Below are positions 33,875-43,113 of a DNA stretch of 64,000 bases, in pieces. Both the position numbers and the translations under genes were made by a program. The notes below the pieces were generated by a model, which saw nothing but the letters and a program-made list of their open reading frames with translations, was not told the DNA's origin and did not search any database. Position 1 is the first letter of the stretch. Each line of letters begins with the position of its first letter. This DNA is from an uncultured Lachnospiraceae bacterium (GTDB lineage Bacteria; Bacillota; Clostridia; Lachnospirales; Lachnospiraceae), in contig CAJUIS010000008.1 in assembly GCA_910586645.1 (NCBI GenBank), positions 1-64,000 of the forward strand. The letters are read 5' to 3'.

Positions 33875-34955
33875 GCAAATGCTGGAAGAAGAATCAATTA
33901 AAACAATAAGAAATGGAGAGGTAGTCGAAGGTAAAGTTATCGATGTGAAACCGGATGAAATCGTCTTGAATATTGGATACAAGTCCGACGGCATTATTAC
34001 ACGCGGCGAATATACAAACGAGCCGAATGCAGATTTGACGGCTGCCGTATCTGTGGGAGACACCATGGAGGCGAAAGTGGTAAAGGTAAACGACGGAGAA
34101 GGACAGGTTCTTCTTTCCCACAGACGTCTGGTTGCTGAAAAGGGCAATAAAAAGCTGGAAGAGGCTTTTGAGAATCATACCGTTTTAACGGCAAAAGTTG
34201 TACAGGTGCTTGGCGGCGGCTTAAGCGTCTCTGTGGATGAGACGAGGGTGTTTATCCCTGCAAGCCTGGTATCGGATACATACGAAAAAGATTTAAACAA
34301 ATACAAAGATCAGGAAATCGAATTTGTAATTACGGAATTTAATCCGCGCCGCAGAAGGATTATCGGCGACAGGAAACAGCTTCTTTTGGCGCGTAAGGAA
34401 GAGCTTCAGAAAGAACTGTTTGCCCGTATCAGCGTTGGCGACGTAGTGGAAGGAACGGTGAAAAACATTACCGATTTCGGCGCGTTTATCGATCTGGGAG
34501 GAGCGGACGGCCTGCTTCATATTTCAGAGATGTCATGGGGAAGGGTAGAAAGCCCGAAAAAAGCCTTTAAAGTAGGAGAAAATGTAAAAGTATTCATCAA
34601 AGACATCAACGGAGCCAAGATTGCGCTGAGCATGAAATTCCCGGAGGATAATCCCTGGAATGACGCGGCGAATAAGTTTGCGCCGGGAACCGTTATCAGC
34701 GGAACGGTAGCCCGTATGACGGATTTCGGAGCTTTTGTGGAGCTTGCTCCGGGCGTGGACGCTCTGCTGCACGTTTCTCAGATTGCAAGAGAGCATATTG
34801 AGAAGCCGTCCGACGTATTGTCGATTGGACAGGAAATTGAAGCGCAGATTGTTGATTTTAATGAAGAAGAAAAGAAAATCAGCTTAAGCGTAAAAGCTCT
34901 TTTAAATGCAGAGGAAGCGGCGGACGCGGCAGAATCTGAAGAAGAAGCGGAATAA
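33855..34955 (+). CDS. rpsA: S1-repeat RNA-binding protein (ribosomal protein S1 homologue)
   Basis: A 366-residue protein with four S1 domains: GEVVEGKVIDVKPDEIVLNI (domain 1, degenerate), VLTAKVVQVLGGGLSVSVD (2), GDVVEGTVKNITDFGAFIDL (3) and GTVISGTVARMTDFGAFVEL (4). An acidic tail ends the chain. It probably assists mRNA binding in translation, as a short S1. The ATG at 33855 lies inside the ispH end after GAGGAGG; an earlier in-frame start is not needed. Translational coupling to ispH is likely. Confidence 0.92.
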   Translation: MSEVSFEQMLEEESIKTIRNGEVVEGKVIDVKPDEIVLNIGYKSDGIITRGEYTNEPNADLTAAVSVGDTMEAKVVKVNDGEGQVLLSHRRLVAEKGNKKLEEAFENHTVLTAKVVQVLGGGLSVSVDETRVFIPASLVSDTYEKDLNKYKDQEIEFVITEFNPRRRRIIGDRKQLLLARKEELQKELFARISVGDVVEGTVKNITDFGAFIDLGGADGLLHISEMSWGRVESPKKAFKVGENVKVFIKDINGAKIALSMKFPEDNPWNDAANKFAPGTVISGTVARMTDFGAFVELAPGVDALLHVSQIAREHIEKPSDVLSIGQEIEAQIVDFNEEEKKISLSVKALLNAEEAADAAESEEEAE

Positions 34956-34990
34956 CAGGAACCGGATACCCTATCAAAGGCAGCGGATAT

Positions 34991-35767
34991 ATGATTGGTG
35001 ATTATGGAAAGTTTAAAAAGAGCATTTACGATCTGACACAGATCGATTTGAGCGCTTATAAAGAGAGTCAAATGCGCAGAAGGATAGATTCTTTGATTAC
35101 CAAGAATAATGCGCTGTCTTATGATGCGTATGTGGATTTGATAAAAAAAGACAGGAAAAAGTTTGAGCAGTTTGTAAATTACCTGACGATTAATGTATCT
35201 GAGTTTTACCGGGACGCAGGACAGTGGAAGGTGATGCAGGAGAAAGCGGTTCCGGAGCTGATACAGAGGTTTGGGAAGAATCTGAGAATCTGGAGCGCCG
35301 CATGTTCTACCGGGGACGAACCGTATTCAATTGTTATGGAACTTTCCCGTTACCTGCCCATGTATCAGATCCGGGTTCTGGCGACAGATATTGACAAACA
35401 GGTGCTTGACGCTGCCCGTATGGGGATTTACAGTGAGAAGAGCATACACAATGTTCCGCCGGAGTTTAAACGGAAGTATTTTAAGCAGGTTGGAAGCTCC
35501 TATCAGATTTCAAATGAAATTAAGTCGCATGTGGAGTTTCGCGAGCACAATCTTCTGAAAGATGCATATCCATCCAATTGTCATATGATTGTATGCCGGA
35601 ATGTGATGATATATTTTACCGAAGAGGCGAAAATCGATCTGTATAAGAAATTTAATCAGTCGCTTGTAAAAGACGGACTTCTTTTTATTGGCAGTGCAGA
35701 GCAGATTTTGGATTACAGAAGTTTGAATTATAACAGAAAGAATGCCTGTTTTTTTTCAAAATTATAA
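34991..35767 (+). CDS. cheR: CheR-type chemotaxis methyltransferase
   Basis: Methylates glutamates of chemoreceptors with SAM. The 258-residue product has the N-terminal helical CheR domain (IDLSAYKESQMRRRIDSLI, residues 16-34), FYRDAGQWKVM, the SAM site IWSAACSTGDEPYSIVM and the catalytic-domain segment HMIVCRNVMIYFTEEAK. No other chemotaxis gene is nearby; isolated CheR copies near ispH/S1 are common in Lachnospiraceae. A terminator follows. Confidence 0.93.
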   Translation: MIGDYGKFKKSIYDLTQIDLSAYKESQMRRRIDSLITKNNALSYDAYVDLIKKDRKKFEQFVNYLTINVSEFYRDAGQWKVMQEKAVPELIQRFGKNLRIWSAACSTGDEPYSIVMELSRYLPMYQIRVLATDIDKQVLDAARMGIYSEKSIHNVPPEFKRKYFKQVGSSYQISNEIKSHVEFREHNLLKDAYPSNCHMIVCRNVMIYFTEEAKIDLYKKFNQSLVKDGLLFIGSAEQILDYRSLNYNRKNACFFSKL

Positions 35768-35775
35768 GAAAAACG

Positions 35776-35817
35776 AACAGAGCCATCCCAAAGTATTTGG
35801 GCTGGCTCTGTTTTTTT
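35776..35817. terminator. Bidirectional terminator between cheR and the Bce permease
   Basis: AACAGAGCCA pairs with TGGCTCTGTT, with an inner CCCAAA/TTTGGG stem, followed by TTTTTTT on the plus strand and preceded by A-rich sequence for the minus-strand transporter transcript. Confidence 0.88.
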
Positions 35818-35836
35818 GAAAAGCGCTTTTGTGTTC

Positions 35837-37786
35837 CTACATTCTTACAATCTTGTAGTAGGTTTTTGCCGTCAGAAAATAGATGGCCATATACATGGCT
35901 GCAAACGCCAGAAAACAGATTCCCGTGCAGGTAATATAGAGAAGGGTATTTGTCAGGCTGAATAAGGCAAGCATTCTGCGAATCAGAGGAAACGCTGCCG
36001 TTACATGAATCCCGGCAACAATCAGAGGCAGGAAAAAAACGGTCAGAACCTGGGAGTGGATGGAGTGTCTGACTTCGCTGCGGCTCATACCGACTTTCTG
36101 CATGATTTCATATCTTTCTTTATCGTCGAACCCTTCCGAAATCTGTTTGTAGTATATAATTAAAACAGTGGCTACAGTAAACAGGATTCCAAGGAAAATG
36201 CCGATGAAAAACAATCCTCCATAAAGTGCGATAAAATTTGTCCGCGCCGCCTGTCTGGATTCTATCGACCAGTTTTTCTGGGAAAACTGGCTTCGCATGA
36301 CGTCGCGCAGCCGCCGCGCTTCTTCTTCGCTTGTGTTTGCGTCAAATCCGTAATAATATGTGACGGATTTGGATTCTGTCTGAAATAATGCAGTGTCATC
36401 CGGGACGACAAGATACAGGCTGTCAAAAATGTTGGAATCCAGCTCTCCATTTCCCATAAATTCATCCAGATGTTCTTTTATCCTGTACGTTTGGTCAGAC
36501 AGGCGCAGTTTTGAACCGGAAAAACCGGAACGGCTGGCATAGAGCAGAGCTTCTCCGCGGTTTAACGTCTGGCTGGTTCCCATGCAGCGGTTGTAATCAG
36601 AAAGCGGAACGAGGGCCAGGTTTACAATTGAGCGGGCCGATGTGTCGGAGTTAAAATCGGAAACGTTAAAATCAATTCCATTTTGGACGGCAGTCATTGG
36701 AAGATAGGAGTATTCCGTTTCTTTTGTTATGTTCAGATTCCATTCTTTCTGCAGTCTGCGCACCTCGTCAAACGATTTTTGAACACTGTCATTTTCCTGT
36801 TTTCCGGAATAGGAATAAATGGAAAATTCATTTGGATACCGGGTCATAATCATATCTTCCATACCAATCATAAGAGAACTGGTCGAAGATACCATGACCA
36901 GAACCATCGTGGATAAAATGCAGATATTGGAAAGTCCGGCGGCGTTTTGCCTCATCCGGTAAATCAACCCGGAAATGCTGGTAAAATGATTTGTTTTGTA
37001 GTAATAGCGCTTGTTTTTGCGCAGTATTTTTAAAAGCGCGATGCTTCCGGCGGTAAAAAGCAGGTAGGTTCCCAGGATGACAAGAAACACGGCGGCAAAG
37101 AACATCGGAATGGAAGAAATCGGGTCTTCTGTCGTTATAGAAATGTAATATCCGGCTCCTGTGCAGAAAAAACCTGAAACGGCCAGAATCCATTTTGTTT
37201 TTGGTTCTTTTTCTCCGGCTTTTCCTTCCTGCAGCAAATCAATCGGGCTTGCTGTTTTGAGCTGGAAAACAGAGCGGATCAAAATCAAAAAGAAAATGAT
37301 GAAAAAAAGCGCAATGGTAATCAAAACGGCCCGACCGGAAAGAAAAAAGCCAAGGGACGCGTTTGCATCCAGAATCTTTGTAAGGAAGAGAAACATTGCT
37401 TTATCCAGAGCCATTCCGAATATAATTCCAAAAAACAGGCTGATGCAGGCGACATAAACCGTTTCCCATGTAAACGTCCGCGTCAGATGCCTTTTTTCCA
37501 TGCCAAGGATGTGGAAGACGGCAAATTCTTTTTTTCGCCGCTTAATTAAAAAGCTGTGTGTATAAAATAAAAAGATCAGGGAGAAAACCGCAATCACGAC
37601 GTTTCCAAACGTCATAATGACAGTCAGGATATTGGATATTTCGGCCAGTTCCGGGTTCTGCGACAGGGACATGACAATATAAAACATGGAGACAGTCAGA
37701 ATACAGGTCAGAAGGTAAGGAAGATAGGTCATTTTGTTTTTTCTGATGTTATCTGCCGCAAGTCTGGAAAAAAAGAAACTATTCAT
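35837..37786 (-). CDS. BceB-type ABC transporter permease
   Basis: A 649-residue permease of the FtsX/BceB type that, with its ATPase, removes cell-wall-targeting peptide antibiotics and signals to its kinase. It starts FSRLAADNIRKNKMTYLPYLLTCILT, with about ten membrane segments and a large extracellular part near residues 300-520 between segments 7 and 8 (YSGKQENDSVQKSFDEVRRLQKEW). The ATG at 37786 follows GGAGGTGAG and overlaps the ATPase stop by 8 bases. Confidence 0.9.
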   Translation of the reverse strand: MNSFFFSRLAADNIRKNKMTYLPYLLTCILTVSMFYIVMSLSQNPELAEISNILTVIMTFGNVVIAVFSLIFLFYTHSFLIKRRKKEFAVFHILGMEKRHLTRTFTWETVYVACISLFFGIIFGMALDKAMFLFLTKILDANASLGFFLSGRAVLITIALFFIIFFLILIRSVFQLKTASPIDLLQEGKAGEKEPKTKWILAVSGFFCTGAGYYISITTEDPISSIPMFFAAVFLVILGTYLLFTAGSIALLKILRKNKRYYYKTNHFTSISGLIYRMRQNAAGLSNICILSTMVLVMVSSTSSLMIGMEDMIMTRYPNEFSIYSYSGKQENDSVQKSFDEVRRLQKEWNLNITKETEYSYLPMTAVQNGIDFNVSDFNSDTSARSIVNLALVPLSDYNRCMGTSQTLNRGEALLYASRSGFSGSKLRLSDQTYRIKEHLDEFMGNGELDSNIFDSLYLVVPDDTALFQTESKSVTYYYGFDANTSEEEARRLRDVMRSQFSQKNWSIESRQAARTNFIALYGGLFFIGIFLGILFTVATVLIIYYKQISEGFDDKERYEIMQKVGMSRSEVRHSIHSQVLTVFFLPLIVAGIHVTAAFPLIRRMLALFSLTNTLLYITCTGICFLAFAAMYMAIYFLTAKTYYKIVRM

Positions 37787-38546
37787 GGCTCTCACCTCCT
37801 GATTCAAGCAGTGTAAGTGTGTCTGAGATTTTCTGGTACATCTGTTCCCGGGTATGGGCGCCCCGGTAAATCTGATGAAACAACGAGCCGTCTCTGATAA
37901 AAAGGATGCGGCTTGCATGGCTTGCGGCTTTTACAGAGTGCGTGACCATAACAATTGTCTGTCCGTCTTTGTTGATGTCTGAAAAAATTTTCAGCAGGTC
38001 GTCGGCGGAACGGGAGTCTAAAGCCCCTGTCGGCTCGTCCGCAAGGATAAGCTTTGGGTTTGTTACAAGCGCCCGGGCTATGGCGGCGCGCTGTTTTTGC
38101 CCGCCGGAAACTTCATAAGGGTATTTTTCCAGCAGTTTTGAAATGCCAAGTTTATCGGCGATCGGAAGAAGCCGCTGCCTCATTTCCCGGTAGCTTTTTT
38201 TCGAAAGCACCAGGGGCAGAAAAATATTGTCCTGCAGGGTAAATGTATCCAGCAGATTAAAGTCCTGAAAAACAAATCCAAGGTTATCCCTGCGAAAAGC
38301 GGAGATTTCTTTTTCTTTGATCAGAGAAAGGCTTTTGCCTTCTAACAGAACTTCGCCTTCGGTAGGCGTATCAAGAGCCGCCAGAATATTCAGAAGGGTC
38401 GTTTTGCCGGAACCGGATTCGCCCATAATCGCTACATACTCGCCTTCCTCCACGGAAAAAGAAATATGCGTAAGCGCGTGCACCTGATTTCCGCCAAAAC
38501 GCGTCGTATAAATTTTTTGAAGGTTTTTTGCTTCCAGTATTGTCAT
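37779..38546 (-). CDS. BceA-type ABC transporter ATPase
   Basis: A 255-residue ATPase with Walker A GESGSGKTT, signature VSGGQKQRAAIARAL, Walker B LILADEPTGALD and the H-loop VTHSVKAA. The start MTILEAKNLQKIYTTRFGG is typical for the MacB/BceA group. AGGAGGTCATCT precedes the ATG at 38546; the frame is open far upstream but overlaps the operator region. It pairs with the adjacent permease. Confidence 0.95.
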   Translation of the reverse strand: MTILEAKNLQKIYTTRFGGNQVHALTHISFSVEEGEYVAIMGESGSGKTTLLNILAALDTPTEGEVLLEGKSLSLIKEKEISAFRRDNLGFVFQDFNLLDTFTLQDNIFLPLVLSKKSYREMRQRLLPIADKLGISKLLEKYPYEVSGGQKQRAAIARALVTNPKLILADEPTGALDSRSADDLLKIFSDINKDGQTIVMVTHSVKAASHASRILFIRDGSLFHQIYRGAHTREQMYQKISDTLTLLESGGESHE

Positions 38547-38615
38547 ATGAGATGACCTCCTTTTGTTTGATGATATCAGGATAACAGAGGAATGCGCTGC
38601 AAAAAATCGAATCCG

Positions 38616-38646
38616 GTGACATTTTGCCTGTTTCATGTGACATTTT
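38616..38646 (-). promoter_or_regulatory. Direct repeat operator before the Bce transporter genes
   Basis: GTGACATTTT occurs at 38616-38625 and again at 38637-38646 (plus-strand reading), 21 bases apart, or two helical turns. It lies in the 115-base gap between the kinase gene and the ATPase gene, where the response regulator of Bce modules binds. A weak promoter (TTGCAG, TGATAT) may lie downstream. Confidence 0.6.
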
Positions 38647-38661
38647 TGTAAGAAGCGGATG

Positions 38662-39669
38662 TTATTCTGTTTCCAGATGATGTTTCTCCAATGCAAGGGA
38701 AACGGAAGTCCCTGCGCCGGGAGAAGACGTGATGCTGATTTTATGGGAAAGACGGTCTGACGCCATCCGGCAGAGGTAGAGGCCGAGTCCCGTAGACTTT
38801 TTATAGAGCCTTCCATTATATCCGGTATAGCCTTTGTCGAAAATCCGCGGAAGGTCTTCCGGCGCAATTCCGATTCCGGTGTCTGCAATCGTTAAAATTT
38901 TTTCTTCGGAGACAGAAATGGAGATGGATCCTGTCTGCGTATATTTCAGACTGTTTGACAAAATCTGTTCTATGATAAACAAAAGCCATTTTTCATCCGT
39001 CAGTACGCGGACGGAGGCTGGAGAATAATGCAGGCGGATTTTTTTTGCGATAAACTGCGGGGCAAATTTGTGGATGGCCTGTTTTATAATCAGATCCAGA
39101 TCGTATTCTTTGAACACATAGTCGGAAGATTCACTGCCAAGGCGCAGATACTGCAGAGCCATTTCCGCATACTGTTCAATTCGGAATAATTCTAAGAGCA
39201 GTTCTCTGTGTTCTTTTGTATCGTCGTTTTCTAATATCATTTTCATAGCGGAAATCGGCGTTTTAATCTGATGCACCCAGGTCGTATAATAGTCAAAAGC
39301 CTCCTGCCGCTCGTTTTTAAGAGCGCTGACGGCGTCATCCGTCTGCTGTTTGAACCGTATTAAAATCTGCTGCATATCGTATTCGTACAGCGTATGCGGA
39401 CAGGGCGGCCTGTCAGGAAAAAGAGGGAGATTTCTCTGGATTTCCAGATATTTTTTATGATTTTTCCGGAGAAAAAGGAAGCGGACGGGAAAAATTACCG
39501 CAGTAAGGAGGCAGCAAAGGAAAAAAGCGTAGAGAACGGCTTCCGTTTCCAGGTTATACAGAGAAAAAATCAGGGAAAAGACGCCGATAAAAACGAAAAA
39601 TAAAGATATGGACGGCGCATACTGCAGGAAGCAGGGCATAAAAATTTTGAACCATGGTTCTTTTTTCAT
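38662..39669 (-). CDS. BceS-type sensor histidine kinase
   Basis: A 335-residue kinase with two membrane helices near the N-terminus (residues 15-35 and 45-65) and almost no extracellular loop, the mark of intramembrane-sensing kinases that take the signal from their transporter. The phospho-acceptor His is in TTWVHQIKTPISAMKM; ATP-site motifs are NSLKYT, ADTGIGIAPEDLPRIFDKG and GLGLYLC. It follows the response regulator by 21 bases. Confidence 0.94.
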   Translation of the reverse strand: MKKEPWFKIFMPCFLQYAPSISLFFVFIGVFSLIFSLYNLETEAVLYAFFLCCLLTAVIFPVRFLFLRKNHKKYLEIQRNLPLFPDRPPCPHTLYEYDMQQILIRFKQQTDDAVSALKNERQEAFDYYTTWVHQIKTPISAMKMILENDDTKEHRELLLELFRIEQYAEMALQYLRLGSESSDYVFKEYDLDLIIKQAIHKFAPQFIAKKIRLHYSPASVRVLTDEKWLLFIIEQILSNSLKYTQTGSISISVSEEKILTIADTGIGIAPEDLPRIFDKGYTGYNGRLYKKSTGLGLYLCRMASDRLSHKISITSSPGAGTSVSLALEKHHLETE

Positions 39670-39690
39670 GGCGTATTGTTTCCTTTCCGT

Positions 39691-40362
39691 TTATTTTATA
39701 ATATATCCGATTCCGATTTTCGTTGTAATGTAGTCCTTTAATCCGGCGGCCTCCAGTTTTTTTCGCAGCCGGTTTACGTTGACTGTGAGCGTGTTTTCTT
39801 CCACATAGGCGTCCATCTGCCAGAGTTTTGTCATCAGGGCGTCGCGGCTGACAGGTTTTCCCTTGTTTTCCAAAAGCGTTTTTAAAATGCGGAATTCATT
39901 TTTGGTCAGATCGATATGGTTTTCCTGAAATGTGAGCACAGTGTCGTTTAAGTTCAGGACGGCGCCTTTGTGTTCCAGAATGGGGATTTTGTTTCCCATG
40001 TCATAGGCGCGGCGCAAAAGAGCCTGGATCTTGGACGTCATTACGTCAAGGTCAATCGGCTTTGGGATAAAGTCGTCGCCTCCCATATTCATAGCCATAA
40101 TAATATTCATGTTCTCGGAAGCGGAAGAGAGAAATACAACTGGAACATTGGAAATTTTGCGTATTTCACCGCACCAGTGATAGCCGTTGAAAAATGGAAG
40201 CATAATGTCAAGCAGAACCATATGGGGATCGTATGCGGTAAAGGATTTGATGACATTTTGGAAATCCGTCACGCAGCGCACTTCATTTCCCCATGATTCG
40301 ATTTGCTTTTTCATAGCGCACGCTAAAGAAGCGTCGTCTTCTACGATTAGTATTTTATACAT
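39691..40362 (-). CDS. BceR-type OmpR-family response regulator
   Basis: A 223-residue regulator: receiver domain with the acid pair in IVEDDASLA and phosphorylated Asp in MVLLDIMLPFFNG, then a winged-helix domain (ENHIDLTKNEFRILKTLLEN, VEENTLTVNVNRLRKKLEA). It should activate the transporter genes, probably through the 21-base direct repeat before the ATPase gene. TATAAT-type promoter upstream at 40394-40422. Confidence 0.95.
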   Translation of the reverse strand: MYKILIVEDDASLACAMKKQIESWGNEVRCVTDFQNVIKSFTAYDPHMVLLDIMLPFFNGYHWCGEIRKISNVPVVFLSSASENMNIIMAMNMGGDDFIPKPIDLDVMTSKIQALLRRAYDMGNKIPILEHKGAVLNLNDTVLTFQENHIDLTKNEFRILKTLLENKGKPVSRDALMTKLWQMDAYVEENTLTVNVNRLRKKLEAAGLKDYITTKIGIGYIIK

Positions 40363-40393
40363 AGTTCCTCCGTTGGATGGGATATTTTATTTT

Positions 40394-40422
40394 ATTATAC
40401 TGATTTTCAGAAGGAAAGACAA
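40394..40422 (-). promoter_or_regulatory. Promoter of the BceRS genes
   Basis: On the minus strand TTGTCT and TATAAT are separated by 17 bases, 32 bases upstream of the regulator start. Confidence 0.85.
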
Positions 40423-40465
40423 ATTGTTGTTCTTATATATTTTTCTCAAAGTTTTCTCAGATGTT

Positions 40466-41563
40466 TCACAACTTACATAAAACTTTAAGAAGCCCCGACG
40501 CATACGAATCCAAAGCAGATGCATCGGACAAAAACGCTTCTGTCAGTTCAAAGTAGGAAACGCCTGATTTTTTCCCAGGATAAAAACAGGGGGTGACGGC
40601 AGGCGTATGCTGCGGCAGAAAACAGCCGGATTTTCTGGTATAGCAGGTGGATGCAGTGGCTTTTTTCCGGTGCGAAGCGTCGACAAAGGACGCTATGCTT
40701 TTATGCACGGCCAGATCTTCTTCTGGAAGGTAATAGTAATCTTTATAATTTTCATAATAGAAGCGAAGCTCGCCGGAGAAAACCTTTATCAGCAGACGGG
40801 CAAGGGAGCCTTCGCACAGCAGGCTGCATAAGCCGTTCCGGCAGAAAATCCGCTTGGGAAAAGGAAAGGGGACAGAAAGCGTAAGCAGAAGCTCCTGCGA
40901 TTCGTCTTTGCCGTCATAGGAAACGCAGCGTTCTCTGGAAGCAGACAGCACGTGAGGCGGCGTATCGAAAAAATCTGCATAGGACAATAGGGGCAGCAGT
41001 TTTGTCATGCCAAGAACGTCTTCGTAATTATGTAAAAGCAGCAGTTCTTCTGATTGTGGGTTCCGCTGTTTTTCATATGCGTAATAAACAGGAATCAATT
41101 CGCCGCCTCCATATTTGTCTTCCCGCTCAACGCCAAGAAATTTCTCAACGGATTTTTGTTTTTTGTCCGGCAAATGGAATAGATGGGCAAACTTTCCCGT
41201 AAGTTTATATAAGTCAAGCGGGGAAAAATCATCCAGGGAATGGGAAATGCCGTACAGTGCCGCTCTTGCTTTTAGAAACGGAAGATCAAACCCTGTGCCG
41301 TTAAATGTAATCAGCGTCCGGACAGATTTTAAATTTTCAAAAAATGCGGACAAAACCGCAGCTTCTTCTGTGCGTTTGTCTGCCAGAAATTGAGTGATTT
41401 CAATGGCGTTGTTCCCTCTTTCCGCCATGCCGATCAGGTAGACAAAAGAATTTTTCGGGGAGAACCCGGTTGTTTCAATATCAAAAAATGCGGCGGACTC
41501 TGAAAAATAGCGGTGCAGACAAAGGTCGTCCGGCAGAGGGACGGTTTTTCTCAGTTTTTTCAT
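40466..41563 (-). CDS. YprB-like RNase H-fold 3'-5' exonuclease
   Basis: A 365-residue protein with a DEDD-type exonuclease domain: FFDIETTGFSPKNSFVYLIG near residue 27, TLITFNGTGFDLPFL near 109 and HNYEDVLGM near 180. This is the YprB family of ribonuclease H-like proteins, function uncertain. The C-terminal 140 residues are not recognised. It lies alone between the Bce module and rnf, on the minus strand. Confidence 0.82.
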   Translation of the reverse strand: MKKLRKTVPLPDDLCLHRYFSESAAFFDIETTGFSPKNSFVYLIGMAERGNNAIEITQFLADKRTEEAAVLSAFFENLKSVRTLITFNGTGFDLPFLKARAALYGISHSLDDFSPLDLYKLTGKFAHLFHLPDKKQKSVEKFLGVEREDKYGGGELIPVYYAYEKQRNPQSEELLLLHNYEDVLGMTKLLPLLSYADFFDTPPHVLSASRERCVSYDGKDESQELLLTLSVPFPFPKRIFCRNGLCSLLCEGSLARLLIKVFSGELRFYYENYKDYYYLPEEDLAVHKSIASFVDASHRKKATASTCYTRKSGCFLPQHTPAVTPCFYPGKKSGVSYFELTEAFLSDASALDSYASGLLKVLCKL

Positions 41564-41664
41564 CGGATTTTTCTCCTTTTATTCGCCGTAATTTCTTTTG
41601 GAGGAAGAAAATAGCGCGGCAGATATTTTCCTGATTATAGCGCCAAAAAAAATACAAAAACAGT

Positions 41665-41693
41665 CTGTAAAAATCGACAGATTGTGCTATAAT
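41665..41693 (+). promoter_or_regulatory. Probable promoter of the rnf operon
   Basis: A perfect TATAAT with CTGTAA 17 bases upstream; the -35 is weak. It lies 66 bases before rnfC in an AT-rich leader. Confidence 0.65.
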
Positions 41694-41758
41694 TTAAAAT
41701 AGATTTTTTTTATTTTAATAAAAAATAAATGAATATTTAAGAAAGTGAGGCACGAAAA

Positions 41759-43078
41759 ATGGGTTTTATGACATTTAAAGGCGGCGTCCATCCTTACGAT
41801 GGCAAGGACTTGTCCAAGGATAAGCCGATCCGCGAATTATTGCCCAAGGGCGAGCTGGTGTATCCGCTTTCACAGCATATCGGCGCTCCGGCAAGTCCTG
41901 TCGTTGCGGTTGGCGATACCGTTTTAAGAGGCCAGAAGATTGCGGAAGCGGGAGGTTTTGTATCCGCTCCGATTTATGCGTCCGTATCGGGAACGGTAAA
42001 GGCAATCGAGCCGCGCAGGGTAACTGTCGGAGATATGGTGAAGTCTATTGTCATCGAAAATGACGGCGAAATGAAAGAGGTGGAATACCAGAAAACGGAG
42101 GATACATCTTCTCTTTCGAATGAAGAAATCATCGGCAGGATCAAAGAAGCCGGCATTGTCGGCATGGGCGGGGCGGGATTTCCCACTCACGTCAAACTTT
42201 CTCCAAAAGAGCCGGATAAAATTGAATATATTATTGCGAACTGCGCGGAATGCGAGCCTTATTTAACGTCGGATTACCGCAGAATGATTGAGCAGCCGGA
42301 AAAGCTTGTCGCGGGAATGAAAATTGTCCTGCAGATGTTTCCAAACGCAAAGGGCGTATTTGGCGTAGAAGACAACAAGCCGGACTGTATTGCGAAGCTG
42401 AAAGAATTAACAGGCGGCGAGTCCCGTATGGAAGTGGCCGAGCTGAAAACGAAATACCCGCAGGGCGGCGAGCGGCAGTTGATTTATGCGGTGACAAAAC
42501 GCTCGATCAATTCCAAAATGCTTCCTGCGGACGCGGGATGCATCGTGGACAACGTAGAGACGCTTGTGGCTGTTTACAATGCCGTTGCGCTTGGACAGCC
42601 GCTGATGAACCGGATTTTTACCGTAACGGGCAACGCCATTGCGGAACCGCAGAATTTTTATATCTGCATTGGAACAAATTACCAGGAGCTTCTGGAAGCG
42701 GCGGGCGGATTTAAGACAGAATGCAAAAAGATGATTGCAGGGGGTCCTATGATGGGATTTGCCATGTTTGACATCAATGTTCCGACGACAAAGACGACGT
42801 CTTCGCTTTTGTGTTTTACAAAAGACGAAGTGGCGGAATATGAGAGTACCGCCTGCATCAACTGCGGACGCTGCGTGGAAGCCTGTCCGGAGCTTTTGAT
42901 TCCGTCAAGGCTTGCCGATTATTCCGAACGGGGACAAAACGACGTATTTGAAAAGTGGCATGGCTTAGAGTGCGTGGAGTGCGGAAGCTGCAGCTACGTC
43001 TGCCCGGCGAAACGGCCTTTGGCGCAGTCGGTTAAGACCATGAAAAAGCAGGTTTTAGCGGCAAAGAGAAAGAAGTAG
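41759..43078 (+). CDS. rnfC: Rnf complex subunit C
   Basis: Peripheral subunit carrying the NADH/FMN site and two [4Fe-4S] clusters. The 439-residue product starts GFMTFKGGVHPYDGKD, has the NADH/FMN-type GMGGAGFPTHVK and the two ferredoxin motifs ACINCGRCVEACP and CVECGSCSYVCPAKRP. First gene of the CDGEAB cluster typical for clostridial Rnf, which oxidises ferredoxin, reduces NAD and pumps sodium or protons. Confidence 0.97.
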   Translation: MGFMTFKGGVHPYDGKDLSKDKPIRELLPKGELVYPLSQHIGAPASPVVAVGDTVLRGQKIAEAGGFVSAPIYASVSGTVKAIEPRRVTVGDMVKSIVIENDGEMKEVEYQKTEDTSSLSNEEIIGRIKEAGIVGMGGAGFPTHVKLSPKEPDKIEYIIANCAECEPYLTSDYRRMIEQPEKLVAGMKIVLQMFPNAKGVFGVEDNKPDCIAKLKELTGGESRMEVAELKTKYPQGGERQLIYAVTKRSINSKMLPADAGCIVDNVETLVAVYNAVALGQPLMNRIFTVTGNAIAEPQNFYICIGTNYQELLEAAGGFKTECKKMIAGGPMMGFAMFDINVPTTKTTSSLLCFTKDEVAEYESTACINCGRCVEACPELLIPSRLADYSERGQNDVFEKWHGLECVECGSCSYVCPAKRPLAQSVKTMKKQVLAAKRKK

Positions 43079-43113
43079 TACATATCTAGTACAATAGAAA
43101 GAGGTGGATTTTT

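Noticed and set aside
37787..37918. A 44-codon N-terminal extension of the Bce permease.
   Set aside because: It overlaps the ATPase gene and has no ribosome site; the ATG at 37786 has a strong GGAGGTGAG.
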